Below are positions 8,535 through 17,119 of a stretch of DNA of 64,000 nt, in pieces; the stretch's first letter is position 1; every line of letters starts with the position of its first letter. The notes under the pieces were generated by a model that saw only the letters and a program-made list of their open reading frames with translations, did no database searches and was not told where the DNA came from. Source of the stretch: Bacillota bacterium. Its GTDB lineage: Bacteria; Bacillota; Clostridia; Acetivibrionales; DTU013. The translations under genes and the position numbers were made by a program. Where the stretch lies: positions 1 through 64,000 of the forward strand of contig JAEZCA010000010.1 in the NCBI GenBank assembly GCA_023412665.1, given 5' to 3'.

Positions 8535-10620
8535 GATATAAATACCACTTTCTAACCCACTTCACATTTTTCCATTTCCTCTTCAGTACCGGCATTGCGT
8601 AGTAATCAAGGCCCAATGTCCTGCCGGCGGCGATCAGTAATGCAATGCCTGCAAAGACCATCCAGAAGGTATTCAGGTACAGACCCGTGGTCGTCACGAA
8701 CATAGCCTGGAGTATCAGCGACGCTGCCGAAGCGGGCGTAGTGAACAAGCCTCCGATCAGTGCCAGACCTATCAGTATTTCAGCTACAACGATAAATATC
8801 TGCATAAACATCTGGACCGAATCGCTGGGCAGTATCAATTTATCAATAAACGTATTCACAAGCGGTACATCCAGTTTGAAAGCGTAATCAGCCAATGTTG
8901 CATGGGCCGGATCTTTACCGCTGACAAAAATCGCCCTGAACAAGCCTAAAAAGTCAAAGTTAATAATAGCTGTGCCAACTGAGCTGACTGCTTCTCCCAC
9001 TGCTGCTGTAGCTGAGCTTACCGCATCAGAGGCTGCTCCGGCACCTGCTCCAGTGGCCGCACTCACTGCATCAGCTGCGCCTGTTGCTGCGCTTTGTACT
9101 ACACCGGTAGCTGCACTCACTGCATCGGCAGCTCCTGCAGCAGCTGTCGCACCGCTGGCGCCATCCGTTGCTGCACCGCCGTTCAATATGCTCTCGTACC
9201 ATCCGTTAGCCCCGTTGAAAAAAGCATTCAGCTTGGGTGAAACAAACCAGCCCTCAAGTATCTTTTTTATGCCTTCAAACAGCCAGACTGCGCCAAGCCA
9301 CACTCTGAGAGGCATCAGCAGGAAGCTGGGGGTCCTGTTGGACAAATGGCCTCCCACAAAGCTTCTGCGGTTTCTAATTGTAAAGAACTCATGCTTGAGA
9401 TAGCTGAAAACCTTGTTCCATCCCAGCACCTGTATAAAATATGTTAAATTGATAAAGTGCTTTGCAAACATAGCAAGAAATGATGGCAGGCTGAACATCT
9501 TATTTGGCAGTCCTACGTGAGCGACTCCATAACGGCCTCCTATACTTACCATTATTCCGTGGAATGCAGGCTTGTAAGCTTCCATTTCACCCTTGCCTGT
9601 TATAGCACAGGCAATATTGCGGGCAACTATGTCAGCGCTTTGCTCACAGTTTTCAACGACCTGAGGCACAGGGCGATCCTCACCCTCAGGGGTATACAGC
9701 ATATTATCGCCAGCAACATAAATGTGTTCATCATCCACCGAGCGCAGGAACTTATCCAGCTTGATGCGTCCCCTGTTTCCGGATTCAAGCTTCTGTGCCG
9801 CCTTTGAGGTAATATCGGATGCTTCGATGCCTGCAGCCCAGATAATGGTACCTGATGCCTCGCGTATGATCTTTTCACCCTGCTTGATTTCAATGAAATC
9901 TCTGCCGATATTAACAACGCCGGTTTCGAGCAGAACCCTGACTCCCATCCTTGTGAGGCGCTTCTGCACCTTGGCGGAGAGCTTCTCGGGCAATGCCGGT
10001 ACTGTACGCTTCAGCACATCTATATCTGAAATTGAAACAAGTTCTCTTTCGATTTCGTACTTGTCGCAAAGGATAGGAACATATTCTGCAAGCTCGCCAG
10101 CCATCTCTACGCCTGTAAAACCTGCACCGACAACATGGAAGGTCAGCAGTCTCTTCTTCTCCTGGATATCGGTTTCCTTTGCAGCCCTTCTGAAGGTATC
10201 CTGTATATGATCCCTGAGTTTTACTGCATCTTCATAGCTCCAAAGCTTGAAAGCATTCTCTGCGGCTCCCTCGACTCCGAAATATGTCGGTTTTGAACCG
10301 GCGCAGATCACTAGATAATCATATGAATACTGCTGGTTTGTTCCAATGACCTTCTTTTTTTCAAAATCGATCGAAGTGACAGTATCGTGACTGACAGCCA
10401 CCTGCCTGCCTGCAAAAACCCTTTTCAGGCTTATTTTTATACTATCCTCATCAACGCGCCCGGCCGCGACCTCATGAAGCTCTGTGAGCATTGTATGAAA
10501 GGGATTCCTGTCGATTATCGTAATTGCCACATCTTTACTTTTTCCAAATTTCTTCGCCAGCTTCTTAGCTGTTAAAATACCGGCATATCCTGCCCCAACA
10601 ATTACTATTTTAGTATTCAT
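8527..10620 (-). CDS. Type II NADH:quinone dehydrogenase with C-terminal DoxX-like membrane domain
   Basis: Oxidises NADH and passes electrons to membrane quinone without pumping ions. Residues 1-410 are a standard NDH-2: FAD-binding GAGYAGILTAKKL (9-21), NADH-binding GAGFTGVEMAGEL (165-177) and the second FAD motif YVAGDNM (301-307). Residues 430-697 add a membrane part of DoxX type with hydrophobic segments near 435-455, 605-625, 630-645 and 650-667. A 68-residue Ala/Gly/Ser-rich linker with repeated GAADAVSAATG (481-548) interrupts it. EET-linked Ndh2 of Listeria also has extra C-terminal membrane segments. It is the first gene of the locus, with GGGAG before the ATG and a TTGACA promoter upstream. 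The 697 residues are far longer than a plain NDH-2 (about 400). Confidence 0.93.
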   Translation of the reverse strand: MNTKIVIVGAGYAGILTAKKLAKKFGKSKDVAITIIDRNPFHTMLTELHEVAAGRVDEDSIKISLKRVFAGRQVAVSHDTVTSIDFEKKKVIGTNQQYSYDYLVICAGSKPTYFGVEGAAENAFKLWSYEDAVKLRDHIQDTFRRAAKETDIQEKKRLLTFHVVGAGFTGVEMAGELAEYVPILCDKYEIERELVSISDIDVLKRTVPALPEKLSAKVQKRLTRMGVRVLLETGVVNIGRDFIEIKQGEKIIREASGTIIWAAGIEASDITSKAAQKLESGNRGRIKLDKFLRSVDDEHIYVAGDNMLYTPEGEDRPVPQVVENCEQSADIVARNIACAITGKGEMEAYKPAFHGIMVSIGGRYGVAHVGLPNKMFSLPSFLAMFAKHFINLTYFIQVLGWNKVFSYLKHEFFTIRNRRSFVGGHLSNRTPSFLLMPLRVWLGAVWLFEGIKKILEGWFVSPKLNAFFNGANGWYESILNGGAATDGASGATAAAGAADAVSAATGVVQSAATGAADAVSAATGAGAGAASDAVSSATAAVGEAVSSVGTAIINFDFLGLFRAIFVSGKDPAHATLADYAFKLDVPLVNTFIDKLILPSDSVQMFMQIFIVVAEILIGLALIGGLFTTPASAASLILQAMFVTTTGLYLNTFWMVFAGIALLIAAGRTLGLDYYAMPVLKRKWKNVKWVRKWYLYHD
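8977..9180 (-). repeat. Degenerate Ala/Gly/Ser-rich repeat within the NDH-2 gene
   Basis: Encodes residues 481-548 of the NDH-2. GAADAVSAATG occurs twice and looser versions (AASDAVSSATA, VGEAVSSVG) follow. It separates two halves of the DoxX-like membrane part and probably forms a flexible linker or a helical surface segment. Confidence 0.75.
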
Positions 10621-10655
10621 CTTACACTCCCAAGTGTTTAAAATTTACAATAGAT

Positions 10656-10684
10656 ATTTTCTCAGATACAACTTTCCTTGTCAA
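10656..10684 (-). promoter_or_regulatory. Promoter of the FLEET-like operon
   Basis: The minus strand has TTGACA (10684-10679), a 17-base spacer and GAAAAT (10661-10656), about 35 bases before the NDH-2 start. The -35 is perfect and the -10 matches in four of six positions. I see no regulator site or FMN riboswitch. Confidence 0.5.
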
Positions 10685-10825
10685 CTATTTAACACATATA
10701 AATTCATAAATTCAAATATGCAAATATATCATTATCTAGCTGCACCATTCTCTGTCTTCTTATTTCCCATTATAAACATCTTTAAACACTGCTATTACAA
10801 AAAATAATGGAAAATCAGACAAAGC

Positions 10826-10869
10826 AAAAGGGCTTGTGTCATAAGGTAGATATTTCAAACACAAGCCCT
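10826..10869 (-). terminator. Terminator hairpin downstream of glyS
   Basis: A perfect 11-bp inverted repeat AGGGCTTGTGT/ACACAAGCCCT (10869-10859 with 10839-10829), with a long loop of 19 bases, is followed on the minus strand by TTTTGC. The T-run is short, so termination may be partial. Confidence 0.65.
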
Positions 10870-10931
10870 GGTACGTCCGTCGGTGATGTTATTCCTTTGC
10901 CCTGTCTTAGCTTTATTACTGCAAAGCTGAC

Positions 10932-12320
10932 TTAAAAATCAAATTTACCTTCAAAATAAGCATCCAGTTCGTCAATTTTGATCCTCACCTGCTCCATGGT
11001 GTCTCTGTCCCTTATTGTAACGCTGGCATCATTTAGCGAATCAAAATCAAAGGTTATACAATACGGCGTTCCGATCTCGTCCTGTCTCCTGTAGCGTTTC
11101 CCGATGCTTCCCGTCTCATCGTATTCGCATACATATTTGCGCGTCAGCTTCTCATACACCTTGGCAGCATCCTCACCCAGCTTCTTCGAAAGCGGGAGTA
11201 CGGCTATCTTCACCGGAGCAAGTGCCGGATGGAAGCGCATGACCGTCCTCACATCCCCCTGGGCGACCTCCTCCTCATCATAGGCATCGCACAGGAACGC
11301 AAGTGTGACTCTGTCTGCGCCAAGTGAAGGCTCGATACAGTAGGGCACATATTTTACATTTGTCGTGGGATCAAAGTATGAAAGATCATCCTTGGAGTGC
11401 TCCATATGCTGCTTCAGATCGAAGTCCGTCCTGTCGGCAATGCCCCACAGCTCTCCCCATCCAAACGGGAACTTGAACTCGATATCGGTCGTTGCATTGC
11501 TGTAGTGTGACAGCTCTTCCTTGGCATGATCCCTGAGCTTAAGATTCTCCTTGGTCAGGCCGAGATTCAGCAGCCAGTTGTAGCAAAAATCCTTCCAGTA
11601 TACAAACCACTCCAGGTCGGTTCCCGGCTCGCAGAAAAACTCAAGCTCCATCTGCTCGAACTCACGGATCCTGAAAATGAAATTGCCGGGGGTTATCTCA
11701 TTTCTGAAGGACTTGCCTATCTGACCTATACCAAACGGGATCTTCTTTCTTGTGGTCCTTTGCACATTCTTGAAATTCACAAAAATGCCCTGGGCAGTCT
11801 CGGGCCTGAGATATATCTCAGCCTTGGAATCCTCGGTAACCCCCTGGAAGGTCTTGAACATCAGGTTGAATTTACGTATATCGGTGAAATTGGAAGAGCC
11901 GCATTGAGGGCACTTAACGCCCTTTTCCTTTATATAGTCCATCAGCTGTTCATTCTTCCAGCCATCCACTGCCAATACGATATTATTTTCCTTGTTCCAG
12001 TCCTCTATCAGCTTGTCGGCTCTGTGCCTGGTCTTGCAATCCTTGCAGTCGATCAGCGGATCGCTGAAGCCGCCCACATGCCCCGATGCCACCCAGACCT
12101 GCGGATTCATCAGTATAGCGCAGTCAACGCCAACATTATATGTATTCTCCTGGACAAACTTTCTCCACCAGGCCTTTTTTACATTATTCTTGAGTTCAAC
12201 GCCAAGCGGGCCGTAATCCCAGGCATTTGCCAGTCCGCCGTATATCTCCGAGCCGGGATATACAAAGCCTCTGTTTTTTGAAAGAGCCACTATCTTTTCC
12301 ATTGATTTTTCCGTTAACAT
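10932..12320 (-). CDS. glyS: Glycyl-tRNA synthetase, dimeric type
   Basis: Charges tRNA-Gly in the cytoplasm. The 462 residues match the single-chain alpha2 glycyl-tRNA synthetase found in many clostridia rather than the alpha2beta2 glyQS enzyme. Class II motifs are visible: motif 2 FRIREFEQMELEFF, motif 3 EPSLGADRVTLAFL, and the CPQCGSSNF zinc-like pair. A C-terminal anticodon-binding domain starts near residue 350 (APVKIAVLPLS). The start is an ATG with GAGG 6 bases upstream. It begins 33 bases after coaBC, so it is probably cotranscribed with it; I see no T-box leader in that gap. Confidence 0.97.
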   Translation of the reverse strand: MLTEKSMEKIVALSKNRGFVYPGSEIYGGLANAWDYGPLGVELKNNVKKAWWRKFVQENTYNVGVDCAILMNPQVWVASGHVGGFSDPLIDCKDCKTRHRADKLIEDWNKENNIVLAVDGWKNEQLMDYIKEKGVKCPQCGSSNFTDIRKFNLMFKTFQGVTEDSKAEIYLRPETAQGIFVNFKNVQRTTRKKIPFGIGQIGKSFRNEITPGNFIFRIREFEQMELEFFCEPGTDLEWFVYWKDFCYNWLLNLGLTKENLKLRDHAKEELSHYSNATTDIEFKFPFGWGELWGIADRTDFDLKQHMEHSKDDLSYFDPTTNVKYVPYCIEPSLGADRVTLAFLCDAYDEEEVAQGDVRTVMRFHPALAPVKIAVLPLSKKLGEDAAKVYEKLTRKYVCEYDETGSIGKRYRRQDEIGTPYCITFDFDSLNDASVTIRDRDTMEQVRIKIDELDAYFEGKFDF

Positions 12321-12353
12321 CTGAAGCCTCCACTATAATAATATATTTCAATT

Positions 12354-13556
12354 TTACTTATTAACTGCCAAATAGCGGATCTCGTCGAGGACCCTGTGAG
12401 CCGCAGCCAGCTTGCTCATCAGCGGCAGGTCAAGAATAGACCCATCCTTCTTTATGATTTTGATGATATTCGTATCGGTGCCAAAACCGGCGCCCTCCAT
12501 CGTTACATCATTGGCGACGATCATGTCGAGATTCTTTGCATTGACCTTTTTAAGAGCATTTTCAACAAGATGATCAGTTTCGGCGCAAAAGCCAGCCAAT
12601 ATCCTGTCGCCCTTGATGCTCCCCAGCTCTTTCAGTATGTCGGGATTCTTTTCGAGTCTGATGACGAATTCATCGTCATTTTTCTTTATTTTCAGATCCG
12701 CGATCTCCGCTGCCCTGTAGTCGGCCACAGCTGCCGCCATCACTACAGCGTCGCATCCGGAGAACTCCTTCATGACCGCATCTCGCATCTCTACGGCAGT
12801 ATTCACAGCTACCAGCGTTACTCCCTTTGGTGCCTCAACGGAAACCGGACCTGATACAAGCACTACCTCCGCCCCGCGGTCGGCAGCCGCCTGAGCGACA
12901 GCGTACCCCATCTTTCCTGAGGAATAGTTGGAAATGTATCTTACCGGGTCTATGTTTTCCCTCGTCGGGCCGGCAGTCACAAGCAATTTAAGTCCACTCA
13001 GATCCCGGTCCGGCTTGAGCAGTCCCATCGCCATATCAACTATTGCTGCCGGCTCGGGAAGTCTTCCCTTCCCCGAAGAGCCTTCGGCCATGACACCGGT
13101 ATCCGGCTCCATGAAGATATAGCCCGACTCCTTTAGCTTGTCAATATTCTGCTGCACAACCGCATTGGAATACATGTCATGATTCATCGCCGGCACGATC
13201 AGCACAGGAGCCTTTGTTGCAATCACAGTAGTGCTGAGCATATCATCGGCTATTCCCGACGCCAGCTTTCCAATGATATTTGCAGTAGCCGGTGCTATTA
13301 TGAAAAGATCAGCCTTCTTCGCCAGTGATATGTGCTTTATGTCCCAGTATTCGGGTTCATCAAACATATCGGTAACCACCGGCCTGTGGGATAACGAGCG
13401 GAAGGTCAGCGGTGTGACAAATTTCTGGGCATTGGCAGTCATGATGACATCCACATCAGCCCCCAGCTTCTTCAGCCGGCTGACGACCTCGACGACCTTA
13501 TATGCCGCGATCCCGCCGCAAACTCCGACAACGACCGATTTGCCTGTCATCTCCAT
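12354..13556 (-). CDS. coaBC: Bifunctional CoaBC: phosphopantothenoylcysteine synthetase/decarboxylase
   Basis: Two steps of coenzyme A synthesis: CTP-dependent joining of cysteine to 4'-phosphopantothenate (CoaB, about residue 190 to the end) and FMN-dependent decarboxylation (CoaC, 1-180). The decarboxylase His (DIKHIS) and PAMNHDMY are present, as are the CoaB signatures NYSSGKMGYAVAQAA and LKIKKND. The conserved loop that normally reads ACG (Cys158 in E. coli) reads AEGSSGKGRLPEP here, so Glu replaces the product-protonating Cys. Tandem ATGs at 13559 and 13556 follow GGGAGG; 13556 has the better spacing (7 bases). A third ATG follows at 13550. It lies between rpoZ and glyS, in the usual order for the rpoZ-coaBC pair. 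Confidence 0.95.
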   Translation of the reverse strand: MEMTGKSVVVGVCGGIAAYKVVEVVSRLKKLGADVDVIMTANAQKFVTPLTFRSLSHRPVVTDMFDEPEYWDIKHISLAKKADLFIIAPATANIIGKLASGIADDMLSTTVIATKAPVLIVPAMNHDMYSNAVVQQNIDKLKESGYIFMEPDTGVMAEGSSGKGRLPEPAAIVDMAMGLLKPDRDLSGLKLLVTAGPTRENIDPVRYISNYSSGKMGYAVAQAAADRGAEVVLVSGPVSVEAPKGVTLVAVNTAVEMRDAVMKEFSGCDAVVMAAAVADYRAAEIADLKIKKNDDEFVIRLEKNPDILKELGSIKGDRILAGFCAETDHLVENALKKVNAKNLDMIVANDVTMEGAGFGTDTNIIKIIKKDGSILDLPLMSKLAAAHRVLDEIRYLAVNK

Positions 13557-13590
13557 CATGATGCCTCCCTTCCAAATACTGATAATGCAT

Positions 13591-13626
13591 AAAGGTTAAG
13601 GCACAGCTCCCGAAACCTTAACACCT
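13591..13626. repeat. Stem-loop in the rpoZ-coaBC gap
   Basis: GGTTAAGG and CCTTAACACC pair with a one-base bulge and an AAAG/CTTT extension. Loop of 14 bases. No T-run follows on either strand, so it is not a typical terminator; it may be a processing or stability element between rpoZ and coaBC. The rest of the 178-base gap shows nothing recognisable. Confidence 0.5.
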
Positions 13627-13737
13627 TTATCAGCTTATTACCTTCCTTTTAGGGCCTTGTCCATTTCTATTGTACGGCAACGCATCCGCCAGCAGCCCTT
13701 ACACACTCTGCCGCCATTTCACGACGCCGTTTCCGCC

Positions 13738-13944
13738 TTATTTTATTCCGCTTCTGGTTCTGATATAAGTGATCTTGTCTTCGTTGATCTCATTGAGCGC
13801 TACTGTGACCGGTTTCTCAGATGCGCATCTTGTCAGCTTGTGTGCTCCGTCCGATATCTGTCTTGCCCTCTTTGCAGTTGCTACCACCAGGGTATATCTG
13901 CTGTCTACCTTATCCAACAGTGAGCTCAGCGGTGGAAATATCAT
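13738..13944 (-). CDS. rpoZ: RNA polymerase omega subunit
   Basis: A 68-residue omega subunit that helps assemble RNA polymerase and, in some bacteria, mediates the (p)ppGpp response. Family features: PPLSSLLDKVDSRYTLVVATAKRARQ-type N-terminus with the conserved helix around YTLVVATAKRAR, then KPVTVALNEI. GGGAGG lies 7 bases before the ATG. It follows remA by only 47 bases; gmk, which usually separates these two genes, is not here. Confidence 0.96.
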   Translation of the reverse strand: MIFPPLSSLLDKVDSRYTLVVATAKRARQISDGAHKLTRCASEKPVTVALNEINEDKITYIRTRSGIK

Positions 13945-13991
13945 AAATCGATCCTCCCTTGAAAGTATGGTTCATATAGTTAAATAAATAC

Positions 13992-14273
13992 TTATTCCTC
14001 TTCTTCAATATCCTGCGGGTCATCAGCTATTTCCGCATCCTTTGCATTCAGTCTGTGGGCCACCGTCTCAGGCTGAACAGCCGACAGGATTATATGGTCA
14101 CTGTCGGTAATAATGACCGCACGGGTCCTTCTGCCATAAGTGGCATCGATCAGCATTCCCCTGTCCCGTGCCTCCTGTATTATCCTTTTGATAGGCGCCG
14201 ACTCGGGACTGACTATGGCAACGAGCCTATTTGCCGATACTATGTTTCCAAATCCGATATTTATCAGTTTCAT
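13992..14273 (-). CDS. remA: RemA/DUF370 family DNA-binding regulator
   Basis: A 93-residue homologue of RemA, which in Bacillus activates biofilm-matrix and osmoprotection genes by binding DNA as an oligomer. The family core is easily seen: LINIGFGNIVSANRLVAIVS, PIKRIIQEARDRGMLIDATYGRRTRAVIITDS. The N-terminal MKLINIGFGN is nearly invariant in the family. GGAGG precedes the ATG. It is placed directly after yloC as in most Firmicutes. The C-terminal 20 residues are acidic and not conserved. Confidence 0.94.
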   Translation of the reverse strand: MKLINIGFGNIVSANRLVAIVSPESAPIKRIIQEARDRGMLIDATYGRRTRAVIITDSDHIILSAVQPETVAHRLNAKDAEIADDPQDIEEEE

Positions 14274-14309
14274 ATACCGCCCTCCTTCACCCGTTTGGGT
14301 TTGAACTTC

Positions 14310-15188
14310 CTACTCAATATTCTGTATCTGCTCCCTGATCTTCTCTATCTCGCTCTTAATATCCACGACCAGTCTTGTGATAGTCAGGTCATTAGCCTTG
14401 GAGCCGATGGTGTTGATCTCTCTGTTCATCTCCTGCACCAGGAAGTCCAGCTTCCGGCCAACGGGCTGATCCATCGAAAGTATCTGCCTCATCTGTCCGA
14501 AATGGCTCCCAAGTCTGACCAGCTCCTCATCTATACTGCATCTGTCGGCGAAAAGGGCGACCTCTACTGCGATCCTGCTCTCATCAACGACCTGCTGGTC
14601 AAGTAATTCCTTTATCCTGGCGTTAAGCTTTGTTTTATACTCCCTGGGCACCTCCGGCGCACGCTTTGATATCTCTGCAATAACGTTCTCAATAATGTCC
14701 GCCCTTTCGAGCAAAACATTCTTCAGGCCTTCACCCTCGATACCCCTCATATGGATAAGAGAAGCGACAGCATTGTCAACTGCTTCCCTGAGCATTGACC
14801 ACAGCAGCTCCTCATCCTCCTGCGCCTGCTCGACCCGAAGCACATCAGGATATTTTGAAATAAGTGAAACCGAAATATCATCAGTCAGGCCGAATTTGTC
14901 CCTCAGCGCTTCTACTGCTGAAACATACGCCTTTGCCAGGCCTTCATCAAATACGACATGCTTGGAATCTTCGCTGTAATTGTAATATGTAATAAAAACG
15001 TCGATCTTTCCTCTTGAGATGGCCTTGCCCACCAGTTCCCTCACTTTATCTTCAAGAAAGCCTATCTGTCTGGGCATTTTAACAAATATATCAGAATATC
15101 TGTGATTCACCGTTTTGATCTCAACTGTAAACTCCTTGCCGTCCCGTGAATATTCACCGCGGCCGAAGCCGGTCATACTCATTATCAT
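14310..15188 (-). CDS. yloC: YicC/YloC family endoribonuclease
   Basis: A 292-residue protein of the YicC family, whose E. coli and Bacillus members act as endoribonucleases. It begins with the family hallmark MSMTGFGRGE and ends with the DUF1732 region (QEMNREINTIGSKAND, VDIKSEIEKIREQIQNIE). The ATG at 15188 is two codons before the more typical MSMTG start (15182); both are possible, and AGAGGGG lies about 11 bases upstream of 15188. It is first of the yloC-remA-rpoZ-coaBC-glyS cluster, with an extended -10 promoter upstream. Confidence 0.93.
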   Translation of the reverse strand: MIMSMTGFGRGEYSRDGKEFTVEIKTVNHRYSDIFVKMPRQIGFLEDKVRELVGKAISRGKIDVFITYYNYSEDSKHVVFDEGLAKAYVSAVEALRDKFGLTDDISVSLISKYPDVLRVEQAQEDEELLWSMLREAVDNAVASLIHMRGIEGEGLKNVLLERADIIENVIAEISKRAPEVPREYKTKLNARIKELLDQQVVDESRIAVEVALFADRCSIDEELVRLGSHFGQMRQILSMDQPVGRKLDFLVQEMNREINTIGSKANDLTITRLVVDIKSEIEKIREQIQNIE

Positions 15189-15222
15189 AAATTATTTTAC
15201 CCCTCTGCCATATTCAATAGGT

Positions 15223-15230
15223 ATTATAAC
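15223..15230 (-). promoter_or_regulatory. Extended -10 promoter of the yloC cluster
   Basis: The minus strand has TG, one base, then a perfect TATAAT (15228-15223). The -35 region is poor (CTTTTA at 17 bases). The leader to yloC is about 30 bases. Confidence 0.55.
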
Positions 15231-15308
15231 ACAATCCCTGCCAATTAAAAGGTTGTTTCATTATTTTTTATAAATTATTTACGGTTATCTCCGTTTTACT
15301 CATGTTTT

Positions 15309-16115
15309 CTATACCGTACAGTTCTCCGCTCCGCCCATGTCTCCCAGTTCATACATCACTATGGATGAAACCGCTATACCTGCAGTTTCAGTCCGCAGTA
15401 TCCTCGGTCCCAGCTTCACGGAGCTGAATCCGCTCTGGACCGCCTTTTCAGTCTCCGCCCTTTCAAAACCGCCTTCGGGGCCGATAAATATTGCGATTTT
15501 CCGCAGATTTGCATCCTGTATTCCAGCGCTCCCTGATATGGATCGGCTGTAACTGCTCAGCACATTTCGCAGGCCGCCCTCAGTCTCCTCCTCGTAGGGC
15601 AGCAGCTTCAGGCCGTACCCATCAGCCAGCTTCAACGCTTTATCCAGCACGACCGGCTCTTCTACAACAGGTATCCTTCCCCTGTCACACTGCTTTGCTG
15701 CCTCAAGTGCGATGCGCCCCCATCTTGCCGCCTTTGCGGTCGCATCCCGGGCATCCTTGAACTTGACGACGGATCTGGCTGCGGTCACCGGAACAAACCT
15801 GTTCACACCCAGTTCAACACACTTCTGAATGATAAAGTCCATTTTATCCGCCTTGGGGATCCCCTGAAACAGAGTGATATCAACAGGCGGCTCAGTATGA
15901 TTTGCTTTCGAGCCTCTGATCCGCGTGATCACGCTTTCCCTGGAAAACTGCTCTATAACGGCATCATAATCCGTGCCGATTCCGTCGCAGAGCTCCAGAG
16001 CATCACCCGGCCTTGCTCTCAGGACATTTGTTATATGCTTTACATCCTCCCCTGTTATCACGATACGACCATTTTGAAGGTCTGCAGGTTCGGTTTTTAC
16101 AAAGAATCTTGACAT
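15309..16115 (-). CDS. rsmE: 16S rRNA m3U1498 methyltransferase
   Basis: Methylates uridine 1498 of 16S rRNA using S-adenosylmethionine. The 268 residues show the RsmE SPOUT knot: FIGPEGGFE (near 222) and LGPRILRTETAG (near 245), with the N-terminal PUA-like part ITGEDVKHITNVLRARPGD. The ATG overlaps the end of prmA by 19 bases, so translation is coupled. This is the end of the heat-shock/prmA gene row; mtaB, which often follows in Firmicutes, is absent. Confidence 0.95.
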   Translation of the reverse strand: MSRFFVKTEPADLQNGRIVITGEDVKHITNVLRARPGDALELCDGIGTDYDAVIEQFSRESVITRIRGSKANHTEPPVDITLFQGIPKADKMDFIIQKCVELGVNRFVPVTAARSVVKFKDARDATAKAARWGRIALEAAKQCDRGRIPVVEEPVVLDKALKLADGYGLKLLPYEEETEGGLRNVLSSYSRSISGSAGIQDANLRKIAIFIGPEGGFERAETEKAVQSGFSSVKLGPRILRTETAGIAVSSIVMYELGDMGGAENCTV

Positions 16116-17041
16116 TTAAAAACTATCGCCACCCATTCGCCCATTTCATCGATACTGACAAACTCAAAGCCGTTTCCGGTATAAGTCCTGATCACTTCTT
16201 CCTTCCTCTCCCTGATGATACCCGAGGTAAGAAGGATGCCGCTCTTTTTTAGGTATTTTGGCACCTGGGAGGAAAGACCGATAATAACATCGGCAATTAT
16301 GTTGGCTACCACAATATCTGCCTTTTCCGGCTCCAGATCGGCAAGTACGCCCTTGCTTACAGAAATGCCGTCCTGCACGCCGTTTATCACACAATTCTCC
16401 TTAGTGACCCTGACTGCGACCTCATCGATATCGACAGCCGTAACTTTATTTGCTCCGAGCTTTAGCGCAATGATGGACAGGATCCCTGTCCCGCAGCCTA
16501 CATCCACTACATTGTCGCCCTTTTTGACATACCTTTCGAGAAGCTGGGAGCAAAGTCTTGTGGTTTCATGTGTACCAGTGCCGAAGGCCATTCCCGGATC
16601 CAGCTCGATAACGATCTCTCCGTCCTGCTTTTCATACTCCTCCCAGCTTGGCTTGATCACTACGCTCTCCGATATGTGAAACGGCTTGTAATGCTTTTTC
16701 CAGGCCGTAGCCCAGTCCTCGTCATCCACTCTCTCATACCCGGTATAGCCCTGCCCGACATCCAGGAACTGTGAAATAAAGCTGAGCTTCTCCTTGATCA
16801 GCACAGCCAGCTCATCGGGTTTGTACTCCTCATTAAAATATGCCTTGATCGTTACCTCTGTTCCCAACGAATCCATAAAGTCCTGGTCGGCATAATCAAT
16901 AGAACCGGGACTTTCGATCTGCCTCCTGATTTCATTGGGATCCTCTATGACCACGCCGCCTGCGCCTGTCGTTGTAAGCATCTCGGATATTGCATCACTT
17001 GCCTCTTCGGTTGTTTTGATGTACACCTCTGTCCATTTCAT
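16097..17041 (-). CDS. prmA: Ribosomal protein L11 methyltransferase
   Basis: Trimethylates ribosomal protein L11. The 314 residues carry the class I methyltransferase motif DVGCGTGILSIIALKLGA and the catalytic-loop region VVANIIADVI, with the PrmA N-terminal substrate domain (EVYIKTTEEASDAISEML). An ATG five codons upstream exists (17056); ATG at 17041 is preferred because GGAGG lies 8 bases upstream. It is located between dnaJ and rsmE, the conserved Firmicutes order. Confidence 0.96.
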   Translation of the reverse strand: MKWTEVYIKTTEEASDAISEMLTTTGAGGVVIEDPNEIRRQIESPGSIDYADQDFMDSLGTEVTIKAYFNEEYKPDELAVLIKEKLSFISQFLDVGQGYTGYERVDDEDWATAWKKHYKPFHISESVVIKPSWEEYEKQDGEIVIELDPGMAFGTGTHETTRLCSQLLERYVKKGDNVVDVGCGTGILSIIALKLGANKVTAVDIDEVAVRVTKENCVINGVQDGISVSKGVLADLEPEKADIVVANIIADVIIGLSSQVPKYLKKSGILLTSGIIRERKEEVIRTYTGNGFEFVSIDEMGEWVAIVFKCQDSL

Positions 17042-17119
17042 TAAACAAGCCTCCACTCGATTCTTTGCTTCGCCGTTATGTAAGAAGCCGGCAGCATAAA
17101 GCCTGCTGCCAGCCGTAGT

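Larger units (their letters stand above)
10621..10931. other. Intergenic region between glyS and the FLEET-like operon
   Basis: 311 bases without a gene. They hold the glyS terminator hairpin (10826-10869), an A/T-rich stretch (10690-10825) and the NDH-2 promoter. No RNA gene, riboswitch or mobile-element end is visible that would explain how the electron-transfer genes came to lie here. Confidence 0.6.

Noticed and set aside
11526..12281. Long plus-strand ORF (251 codons) opposite glyS
   Set aside because: It is entirely antisense to a clear synthetase gene, has no ribosome site and no family likeness.
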